A stretch of 64,000 nt of DNA, from positions 11,063,093 to 11,127,092 of the forward strand of contig OZ038321.1 in the NCBI GenBank assembly GCA_964035795.1. The letters run 5' to 3'. Shown here piece by piece: positions 48,701 to 60,700 of the stretch. Position numbers and translations under genes: made by a program. Source of the DNA: Pterobdella sp. o SKG-2022. Taxonomy: Eukaryota; Annelida; Clitellata; Hirudinida; Piscicolidae. Numbering within the stretch: position 1 is the stretch's first letter; each line of letters begins with the position of its first letter. The notes beneath the pieces were generated by a model. It ran no database searches, was not told the origin of the DNA, and saw nothing but the letters and a program-made list of their open reading frames with translations.

Positions 48701-51700
48701 TGATTATTTTGAGTTCAGATTCTTGGATTATGGTGCTTAAAATTTCTATAAGTTTTTTCCTGTTTATGGTGTCGAAAACAGATGACAGATCAATGCTGGT
48801 TATTTTCATTGTACATCCTGATTTCACTTTGTCTTCAATTGCTATTTTATGAGCCCATAGGATGTCTGTTGTTGACCTAGTTGGTCTGTATGCTGCTTGG
48901 ATAATGTAAAGGTATTTTTCAATGAAAGGTCTTATCCTATTAAGTATTATTAATGATAAGAGTTTTCTTATTGTGTTTAATAAGATGACAGGCCTTGTGT
49001 TTGCTGGAGAATGAGGTTTGCCCTTTTTTGTTATTGGTATAACAACGCCATAGTTGAAGATTGATTGAAAAAATTTATTGCTTTGAAATTCTTTGTTTAC
49101 TGCTATTGTAAGTGTTTTTTTCATATTTGTTCCTAAGAGTTTGAGTTCTTCACTGAAGATGTTGTCTTCTCCAGGAGATTTGTTGGTTTTCAGTTTCTTT
49201 ATAGCATTTTCTACTTCAAAATTTTTTATTTCATTAATTTTGTTATTATTGTATTGTTGTGTGTTAGGTGTATTTTGAAAATTTGTTTATGAGATGTTGC
49301 ACAAGCTTTTTCAATTTGAGTGATTTTGCAGTTGTATTACTTTTGATACTTAATTCTTCAATAGCTGCATGAATTTGTATATTATATTCTAATTTTTCTA
49401 TTATTTTGAGTTTTGTTTCAAATTCATTATTGTATAGTTCAACAAATTTATTTTTCATTTGAGTTATGCTCTTTTTTCTTTGTGTTTTGAGGTTGTTGAT
49501 TTTATCAGTTTCTGCAGTATTTTCTACCAATTTTCTAAGGTTTTTTTGTTTATCAGCCAGTGTTTGTAGCTCGTGATCTTCATAGCTATTTGATGATGTT
49601 TTTTTGGATGACTTTTTGAAGCAAGTATTTAATACTTGTTTTATGTTTATTAAAATTTGTTCAAGTGAAGTTGCTTGACTTGTTTCTATTCATTTTTTGT
49701 AGGCTTGATAGTCCATGTAGAGTAGCGCCCTTTGAAACCAATCAATTGCGCATCTGAAACATAAGATAGGAGCGATCAAATGGTCGACTTACTTATTTTT
49801 GTAAGTTTTTTGGGGGATGAGAGCTTGAATTTTAGGTTTTCTATTGTAGTTTCTTGATTTGTTTGTTCAACGTTGATATGGTTTGGAGGTATTTAAGCTG
49901 AACCATCAGCAAATTATGATTACTCTGAGTAAGAGTTCCTCTGTATGTGTTATTGTCTTTGAGAAACTTTTTCATTTTTTGGTGGATAAAAATAAAATCT
50001 ATCACATTGTAGCCTGTTTTGTCTTTCAAGTGACCCACCCAAGTGGTTTTCTTTTTGATTTCACTTTGAATGCTGTTTTGGACGCAAAGGTTTTCTTGCA
50101 TGAACTCGTTCAAAATTAACCCATTTTTATTTTGACAACCTTTGTTATGACCTCTCTGTGTCAATGACTTATTTTTCCCAGTTTTACTCTTGAAATCTCC
50201 GCCATTGAACCATAGATTTAATTTAAGATTTTTAATATCTGTTTTTAGATCTCAATAGAATCTTTCGAATTCTTTCAGTTTTGAGGTTGCTAGTATGCTG
50301 GTTGGAGCATAAACTTTGATGATGTCTATTTTTTGCTTATTGTTTAGTTTCGAGGTAAGCTGGTAAAAACACACATGTTTTCCATATTCTGTTATTTTGG
50401 TAAGTTGGAATATTTTCGAATTGTAACACATTCCTAAACCATAGAATTTTTCAGAATTTGTTAAGGTTATTGTGTGGCTGTTTTTTGTTATAGTGTGAAG
50501 TTCAGTGCATTTCGTTTCTTGTAGAAGACAAAAGTCGAGTTTGAAGGACGAATTGTCCTCCAGGAGACAATTTTGTTTGAGTTAATTTGTTAATCCTCTT
50601 ACAATTGAAACGTTTATTGTAACTGTCGTAGGTGTTTCCATTTAAGCTAATTCCAGCAGAACTAGCACCACGTCGGCGCTTATAGCTCAGAGGTAGAGCA
50701 TTAGATCAATTATCTGAAGTTACCGGGTTCGATCCCGTGTGGACCGACAATTAGCACCTGTTCCACAGTGTGTTTTCGCTACATTAAATTTGTAGCAAGC
50801 GCTTTGATCTATAAGGAAAGGCGCTTTATAAATACCGCATTACATTACATTACTACGTTATAGGCGGGAACCGGAAAAATAAAAGAAATATATAAAGTTC
50901 AATTAATTAATTTTTTTCAAATGAGTAATATTTCAGAACACTAATTAGTTTATTAAGATACAAAGCTTTTCGTTATCAACATAACAATTTTAAGTACTTA
51001 AAAATGTTATGCTGATAACGAAAAGCTTCGTATCTTAATAAACTAACTAGTAATTGAACATTAAAGTTTAATTGCTATACAAAACTTACATAAGATGTCT
51101 CTAAAAAGTTTAACTAGTGTTCTGAAATATTACTCCGTTGATTAATTGATAAAATTTTGTGCAATTATGATTATGATGGATTACTTGATTCATGTTAGAA
51201 AACATTATAAAATATGAGGTTTTTTTTACCAAATTCTACGAATGTGGTGATCCATGTTAGATTATAGTGCATCGCGTGCTCCAGTAACTTAGGCATACTG
51301 CAGTCAGCCAATTCTTTTTCAATGAACGAAAAAAGTTGACATCATGGTTGAAAAAGAACAACCAATTTTGTTTTGAACTATTTGCATCTGACTACCAGCC
51401 CAGAATAACATCTGACTTGAAAGTTATCGGTTTCAAGATAGCCAGTTTCCATACTTGGGCAGTTTGCTTCACCATTGTCAACTTAGATCACCCGCCAAGC
51501 GTAATGACAACGATAAAGGAATATTAGTTTGTCGATACCTGCTATATTAATTTTATTTAGGTTATAACAGAAAATGCAGTTTAACTACAAGCATAATGTT
51601 GATTGTTATTTAAGGTTTATACCCAGGTCAAATGTTAAAAATATATTGGAAGTCTAATTTGCCATTATTAATTTCATAAAAAATTGTACAAATTTTTTTT

Positions 51701-54700
51701 TGTTTTTATAAGGCTTATTATACACACGACAGCAACTGACAGCTGAGCAACTAGAAGAAGCACGCCAATCCAACTATAACTTCGACGATCCAAGTTCCAT
51801 CGACCTCGATTTGGTTGCTTCAACTCTCAAGAGATTGAAAGAAGGAAAAAATGTCGAAATTCCCATTTACAACTTTTCTACTCATCAACGAGAAGAGAAA
51901 AAAGTTTGTTTATAAGTTATGATGACGTAATTCTGCTACCATTTCAAAAATAAATTTTGAGTCAATTTACATGCAAACTATTTGGTTAGCACTTTTCTTA
52001 CACAACTCTTATGAATTATTTTGTTAGACGAAAGTATATGGAGCTAGTGTGGTTGTTTTTGAAGGAATATTTGCCTTTAGAAAAGAACTGATTAAGGTTT
52101 GTTCAGAAATTAGTATATTAATTTTTTAGACACATCGTATGCTTTTTACATTGAAATTTTGTAAAATAATGAGAAATTAAAAAAGAACACGTTTACCCAT
52201 AAAATTGAGCTATAATTATCGAAAATAATAACTCAATTTCTTGGATAAACGTGTTTTTTTATATCTAATGATTTTGAAGTTATTTTACAAAATTTTAATT
52301 CATATCATAAAATATTTTAGATTAGTTCTGATGTCTATTATTACATTGTTTTGCTTGAACTGTATTTTAATAAGGAAATCTGTTCAAAATAATTTATTGC
52401 TTCACAGTATATGGACTGCAAAATTTTTGTTGAGGTGGACTCCGACGAAAGATTGGCTCGGAGGTTGTCTAGAGATATCATAGAGAGAGGGAGAGAAGTA
52501 AGTAATGAAACGATTTGCTTGCATTTAATGTCTCAAGCTATTGAAAAATTGTATATATTTATTAGACCAATATTTTGTTTGTAATGAAAAATTATCAAAA
52601 TTGAAGCTCGAAGGTGTAATAAAGCAGTATTTGAACTTTGTGAAGCCTGCATATGACAACTTTATTGAGTCGACCAGGAAAGAAGCCGATATCATTCTCA
52701 CCAGAGGTTTATTTTAGTTTTTTGAAAGTCTAAAATATTTCTATTTGATACAAGTTATGAAATGTAATCTTTCAAAAAAGTTTTCACGTTGATTTATGGT
52801 AAAATGAACATAATTTCAGGACACTGGTTAGTTTATTAAGATGCGAAGCTTTTCTTTATCAACGTAACATTTTCAAGTATGATACTTGAAAATGTTACGT
52901 TTTCTCTAGTTACTGAAGTTAAAAGTGAAAAAATTATAAATTAAGAACAAAAAAATTGGTTTTATACTGTTTCACATTTAGTCAATTGTTTTATGAAGTA
53001 GTCCAAAGAAAATAGTTTTAAAATAGATGCCAAACTTTTTTTAGGAGAACTTAGTATCCATGTCTCCTATTTCGGGCAGTATCTAGGTTTTTCATACCCA
53101 TTTGTTTCAGTTTCTTCAGTAGTGGATTCCAGGAATTTTTATCTACTTGAAGCTACGGATATTTGAAAATGTTTTCTACCGAATTATTCTTTTTGATTTT
53201 CAAGCTCTCTCTTGTCAACAACTACTTTTGCAGAGATAAGCTATTGATAATCGCTATTGTTTTCAGCATCTCTAGTATATGCCTATTTATTTTTTCGAAA
53301 GCCATAGCTGTGGTTGCTACTTTTTTGTCTCGCTTTTGCGTTTTTCTATAATATTTTCACATACATTTTTGAAAGAATTTTTTTTCTCCGCATTGGTTCT
53401 GAGCATGAAGCTAAACTGCACCGAAGATTGCGTCTCTAACTTGAGGCCGCTTTTTTGTTATAACCTGGATAACTGTAGACTCCAGTAGCGGGTATAAACA
53501 AACTGATATTCTGGTGTCGTTGTCATTTGGCTTGGCGGGTGATTGGCCCAAGTGTGGAAACGGCGGATGTTAAATTCGATAATTTCAAGTTGGACGAATA
53601 AATGGCCTCTCAGAAATTACTTTACAGTACTATCAATAACCTTGGCTGACTGCTGTCAACTCCAGTTACTGGGAGATGTACAGAAAAATAACCTAATTAG
53701 ATTAATTAATTAATTTACATTCTTGGCTTTGTCATTCCATCACCAAGTTTTTGAAAGAAGGTCGAGGAATTTGAGGAGTATTGATTAATTCCAGTCTAAT
53801 GTAGGCCAGTTATAGGCACAACAAAAGCCTTATTTTTTTTAAATGTTGCATAAAAAGAATAATTAAAAATCTCTATAATTGTTTTTTAGGCTCAGAAAAT
53901 CGTTTGATAAAATGTTAAACTTACCGAAATTCATAGCTATTTTTGCTGTCTCATCAAAGTATTTAAAAGCTCATGAATCGAAGTAATACTTTTTGAAAAT
54001 ATAAGAACTTTTGAGAGATATTTTATGTATGTTTTGTATAGTAATTAAACTTTAAAAACCTCAATTGAGGATTCATACATTCATTTAAAATACAAGCTAT
54101 AATTTCGATAAGTATAGCCTTATTAAACTAACGTTTTATGATAAGGCTATACTCATCGAAATTATAGCTTGTATTTTAAATGAATGTATGAATCCTCAAT
54201 TGATGTTTATAAAGTCCAATTAAAATATAAGATATAATAAAACAAAATAAAATTAAGTATTCCGAAACGAAATAGTGTTAGTTTTTTGACGCTTTTTTGA
54301 GCAGTTTTTTTCGTATTTTAAATAATATGTTCAAAAACAAAAAGTATTTATAGAAAAAATTGCACGAAGCTTTTTGTAAGAAAATCTCACATTCTCAAGC
54401 CCGTCAGTTTTGTAAGATTTTTTTACGAAAAGCTTCGTGCAATTTTTTCTATAAATACTTTTTGTTTTTTTTTCATACGTTTGTCAGGCTGTTATACTTC
54501 ATTTAATATGCCTCAACATTTTTTTTGATTCCAAGTGTTAGGGTTGGAATAAAAAAAATAGCCAACGTCCATTATGGTAAAAAAGAAAATAAAAACTCAA
54601 AACCATGAGGATGATAATGGCTGAATAATAATTATGAATACTTTTATAAGAAAAATAGATTCGAATCTTTCAAAGGCATCGTATCGCTTTACCATGAAAC

Positions 54701-57700
54701 GTTAGCAATGTCTCATGGTCGAACCATACTTGCTGAAAGTTATAGCATTTTTTAATGAATGTTTTTACCTTTCTCAATTTTGAGGTTTTTTGAAAGATTC
54801 TAATATTTTGTAAAATCATAAAGGTAAAGATAACAAAATTGGGATTGAAATGATAGTGAATCAAGTGCAAAAGTGTCTTAAAGAGGTTCATATTATTATG
54901 CATACTAATTCGATTTGTTTGTCTAAATATTATAGGGTATCGCAGTTACTAATCATTGCAATTACTTTCAAGTTGCCTTTTTTGAGCAAAGGGAAAACTT
55001 TTACTGTTTTGAAGAAGGCGGAGAATATTACTTGTGATAAAGGCAACTTTGAAAATGGAAGTTATTGGAGAAAAGAGGTAAGAAAAACGTTTCAAAATGC
55101 ATGTGGGAATTGAGTCTAGTGGAAAAGATTTTTTGTTTAGAGAGCGTATAAGCCTACTTTTTCGATACTAACAGATGAAATGTAAAAAAGTTTTGTTTGA
55201 TTGTTTGGTAGAATAGAAGCTGAGCAGCATGAAATGGACGCCGGCAAAGATTTGTAAGACCGATTTTCTATAAAAAAGTCACTGAAAGCTTTAAGAAAAT
55301 TGATAGTTTGTGTAGAACTTCGTGGCGGAGAAGAAGGAGATCTATGTAGGATGAAGTTGGAAGTTTTCCAAAAAACTTTCGAGTTTGGTGTGACAGATGC
55401 AATTGTGTTAAAGTAGTCTACACGATTTAAAGATGAAAGCGCGAGCAGTCTTACGGTATTCCTTGAAGGGAGAGAGAAGACTGGCTAAAACAGACTCAGC
55501 AGACCTTGAAAATAAAGAAATTTTTTTATCATGTTTTCGTTTTTTTCTTTTGGCAGCAAGGGCGTCAGTGGATAGCTTGTGATAGGAGTAACTGCTTAGG
55601 GCGAAAGGTGTGAGTGCGAATTAAGGCATGGTGGTCAATAAGTAATTGGAAGGAGTTGTTCATTGCTGTAAGAAATTCTTCAACTTAAACATCAGAAAGG
55701 TGAATAAGTTTATTATGAAAATTTTTGAGATCTTTTTCAGACAGCTTTATCGAAACTTTCAAGAGTAGGAAACTACAATGCGAAGAAAGAGGGGGGAGGT
55801 TGAGACTGCAAAAAATGAAATGGTGATCAAAGTCAAAAGTTTTTTTTTCCGAGGTCTTGTATGAGGTGACGGATAGGTTTTAGAGTGATGATGAGACCAA
55901 GTCTGGGAATGAGGAAGTCTATTTGTTGAACCTTCTTTGCGTTAAAAAACACTAAGCGATTTGCCGTGAAACGTACAATTCGAGGTTTTGAAATCACCGG
56001 ATAATATAAAATTTGAAGAAAGAGAATAAAGCTCACAGATTAAATTACCGGTGCTTGGAGGAGAAAACCGATAAAATAAAAATATGTTACGTAAAAGACA
56101 CTTTGGCTGTCAATGATTCAAAAGAAGACCGGGGTGGGGATTTGATAAGATCCAATTTGATGGAGTTTCTAGAAATTACAGAAATTCTTCGACCACGTTT
56201 GCTGATGGGTCGGTGAGAGTGCAGTTCTGAAAGCCATCAGGCACTATATCATGATTTGTGACATTATCTGCATTCTCGAGAATCAAAGTTTCGGTCAGAG
56301 CAATAATGTCAAGTTTACTAGAAAAAATAGCATCAAGCATAAGAGAAGACTTGCCACGAGTAGACGTGGGATTGAAGATAGCAAATTTAGTAGACAAAGG
56401 TGCATTGTGGAATTTGAATGAGGGGCTGACCGTCTTTGCCAAGCAGTGCGGTCCAAGTCGCACTTGCTGCTGAAAGACTGGAAAGCTAGAAGAAGTGGTG
56501 TGATCGTGACTGAGACGCCTCAACCCAGAGCAAAGAGCGCGGGCTAATATTTCAAAAATTTTATATTTATTAAATATTCAAAATAAAACTTTGAAAATGT
56601 TTCTTTATGTTTTCATAATATTGAAAAATAATTCCCTTCGAACGCATTTTTTTTTTATTTCAAGAATTTGAAAAGCAATTGCAAAGATTTGGTAACTAAT
56701 TGAGAAACCACATATTTTCTTATTTTTTCACCAACAAAATATTTACAACTGAGTAAATAATTTTTTTATAAATTTCCAATATCGTGGAAGCTCAAACATG
56801 ACTTGTGAATACCCACAGAGAGGGTTCAGTTTCCGTTCAGAATTGATTAATTCCAAGTCTTCTTCCCTCTCCGTCAATCATTTACCTTCTTCTAAACACT
56901 CAAAAAACCTTTTAACTATCATTAGAGATAGGTAGATTATTTTTTTTACGTTTTCGTTATGTTTGTTTGGAAAATGTGTCTGGGTTAAAATCATTATTTG
57001 ATTGGTTGAGTAATAATGACACCAGGTCGACCTCACGTGACGAGTTCATCTTCTACAGTAAGCACCTCATGACCATGCTTGTGGAATATGCCGTTTCCTT
57101 GTTGCCCTATCAAGTAAGCATGCTTTATATTTTATCCCATTCATATCCATAGTGCGACATTTTACGCACCAGGAAGCCTTTTTATTACATCATGCATTTA
57201 GTCTTATCTGTGTGTGTAAGTGGTTGAAACATGGATGTGTGCGCATAATAAAATTATATATAGCTTTAGAATTTACCGGATTTGTGACATGAAAGCAAAA
57301 TAAATAACTTAATTTTGTTTTTGATTAAATATTATTAAGTAGATGGGTGTTGACAGACCCAAACATTAGAGACTGTGTTTGCTCTAGCTTAGCGCCTGTG
57401 AAAGTATTTGATTGTACTGAAGTTGTCTATATTTCTTTGGAAAGTTCCACTCGTCTTTAATTTATATTTTATATGATTTTTGGTTTTATGCAATTTTTCA
57501 AAAAGCCTAATCGTGTCAAAGACTTTCCTTCTTTATACGGAAAAACAGTGACGCCGTCGGGTCTTTTACTAGCGTCAAAGTCGAGACCGGAAGGCTCAAG
57601 GATTGAATTGAAGCCAGCGACGCTTAAAGCTCGAAACACAATGTCGTTTAAAGCTCAATAACGAGGATAATGGCCTCTACTTTTAACACATGAAAGAGGA

Positions 57701-60700
57701 TGCAGCCCAAATTTATCATCACAGCGACAAGTGAAATTTTGACACATGTTAGAGCCAGTACGGAGAGCCACGGCGTAACGGAGACAATCGTTTGAAAGCA
57801 GGTTGCCTAAAGATGAAGCAGGAAGTGCAGTAAGCCAAGCACCAGTAAGGGGTTGAGAGGCCGCATGAAAACAAGCTAACAATGCTGGTCGAGGAACGCT
57901 TTTAAGTTTTCAGAAACTATTTTACAATTTATTCGATCCCACTGAAGTTGCGAAGATTTAGTTTCAGGTAAGACATAGTTACGTTTATTCCAGGATTACA
58001 CACGAACCGCCAAAGAATTGTCAAAAAGAGATTCGGAAAAATTTGAAAGAATGTTTTTGACTAAACCTTCAGTAGCGTGCATAGAGGCCAAATATACAAC
58101 CTCGGAAATATCAGAAACTGACCGTAAACCTAAACCTCCAAAACGAATATGCAAGATAGCAATGCGCCAACCTGTGTCGTCAAAGTGGACATTACATATG
58201 TCAACGGCACACTTACGAAGTATGCCGTCAATTTTGCCCAATTCATCGGGTGACTCATAATAAGGCGCAGAACGTAATATTTATAAAAGTTTAGATATGA
58301 AAAAACAATTACGTAATAGAAAGAGAGCCGGATGAGAATCGATTAGCAATGGACGTGAGGACATTTGTGAAAGAATAGATCGCTTTTCGGAAAGTGTATT
58401 CTTAATACCAGATTCAAGTATCGGTGAGCCTAAAATCTGTAAGTTGGCAGGGTGGGTGACACGAACACCGGGTAACACGCCATTGATGCATCTTATTGCT
58501 AATTCGAACTCATCAAAATTACAATCTATGTTGATGATCTCCGATTTGTCGGGGTTGGTGGAAAGACCAATACGTGACAAAGCAGGAATAATGAAGTCGA
58601 GATTTTTTCTGACACAGTCTAAAGAGCCTCCCAGATTGGCGTCATCAAGGTACCATATGCTCAAAGGAGTAGACACGTTTCTGGCAACTTCGTCTACACC
58701 AAGGGCAAAAAGTAAAGGCCCCAGAAGATCGCCTTGTTGAATTCCAGTTTGGGATTGGATTATGTCTGAACCAAATAAAAGGTCACTCGGTGTAGCGTAT
58801 GCATGGTGCGCAAGCTGATAAAGTGTAGGGGCTTTCAGAAAACAGGCTTTTAGAAAATGGTCACGCCGAATAGTGTTAAACGCGTTTTTCCTGTCAAGTT
58901 TGACGAGAATCATCCCATTTTTTGCGTTAGCACATGGAGAAATATCACGTTTCAGAAATAGGGAACGGACAGCGTGGGCCGCAGCTTCGCAACCTTCTGG
59001 CACACTAACACTCAGTTGAACTGGGGAAAAATGATTTTTTATAGACTGGATGACTGGACGACAAGCGGCTTTTGATGCAAGTCTGCGAAATACATTTCCG
59101 ACTGCTATGGGTCTGATGCCTCCATCTTTTTTGCGCAGTGCAGTTAAATTGTCTGCAAAGAAAAACTTGCGCGCGTAGCTAGACAAATTTCCCGAAACGA
59201 TGAATTTACAAAGTGAGGTAACAGCCGACAACAATCTGATGCCAAATTCACCTGTTGCAAAAGAAGTTAGGCCAATCACGTGACTAGGGCGCAAACCATC
59301 AATGCCTCCACTACTGCTTGGATGGAAAGCGGATAGAGCCTTTTGGATGTCCTTGGATGTAAAGAAAATAGAATCCTCGGGATTGAAGGTAGTTATAGGC
59401 TCTAAATCCAAAGGTGCATGAGGGTGCTTACTTCTTATAACTTCTAAATATTCGGGGTACGGTTCTAGAAGAGTGTCATCGGATGCAATCAATCTAACCG
59501 CGGCGGAAACATCGTCTTGAGCCAATTTAGAATTTACGGCTTTTCGAAGTTTAGAGTTACTGTTATGCTTGTTCCTGTACGAACTAGAAGGATTGACGTC
59601 GGGAATATTAAATGAAAATGACTCCGATTCGAACAACGAGATAGACCTTTTTATTTGTTTAACCAAAGATAGCTTTTCATATTTCTCAGACAGCGAGATT
59701 CCGAGAGCCACAGGTGCAAAACAAAACTAACGTGACCAAGAAGCATTATCATTTCTATTTACCGCTTTCAGAATACAAGAAGAAAGAGCATCAGAAACCG
59801 TGCTACGGGCGGCTTTAGGTATTTTAGCAGAAATTTTAACAGACCTCCGTAAAAAAAGCAGACTTTATGCTAATATCGTTGACGGGTGTAGCGACGGGAT
59901 CAGCGTTAAGGGGAAGTTGTGATTTCGTTTTTAAACATGAGCTACAAAACCAATTTTTTAATTGAGAAGAAATCCTCTTTGTTAGTTTAGGGGTAAAACA
60001 AGAGAAATGGTAGTAGTGGCTGCAGTTACAACAAGAGCGGCCAAGTTTTCTCTTGTTGATCAGTTGACATATGTTGCATGAACTAATGGAGTTGCTTGTA
60101 GCTGAAATTTTCGAGTTGAGATTATTAATGGTATTATTGTTATTGTTATTATTATTATTGTCTATATTATTATTATTATCCATATTATTATAGTAAGGTA
60201 ATTAAATTTAGTTAGTTTTGTATGTTTTTGTTAATCTGCCTTGTTTCACCTGTAAACTTCTTTTTGCGTTTTAAAAAAAAAACTTTTTTGTTTCAAAATT
60301 TTGAATTAATCCGTTTAGATTATACTGTTTTACACACCCCAGTAACTGGGGTTGACAGCAGTCGGCCTAGATTATTGATACTACAATAGAGTGATGTATA
60401 AAAAAGACCATTTCATTCGGAACAAATTTTTAAAGACTGCCAGCCCGAGCTAACGTCCAACTTGAAATTATCGAATTCAAGACCCACCGTTCTCACGCTT
60501 GGGAAGTTTTTTTTGCCTTTGTCAACAAATAGCAAGATCATCCGCCAAGCCAAATGACAACGATACCGGACTATCAGTTTTTTGTTACCTGCTACCGGAG
60601 TCTACTTTTATCCAGATTATAACAGAAAAGCAGCCTCAATTTCAAGACGTTATTTTCGTTGCACTTTGGCGTCATGTCCAGGATCTAATAATAATAATAA

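Noticed and set aside
53881..53910. Alternative UCKL1 exon 8 starting GSENRLIK after a TTTTTTAG acceptor
   Set aside because: It fits the phase and the Gly-Ser-x-Asn start but stops after nine residues without a clear donor; the exon at 54824 matches the family better.
58018..58740. Plus-strand open frames over the PHD-type LINE
   Set aside because: They are antisense shadows of the reverse-transcriptase frame.
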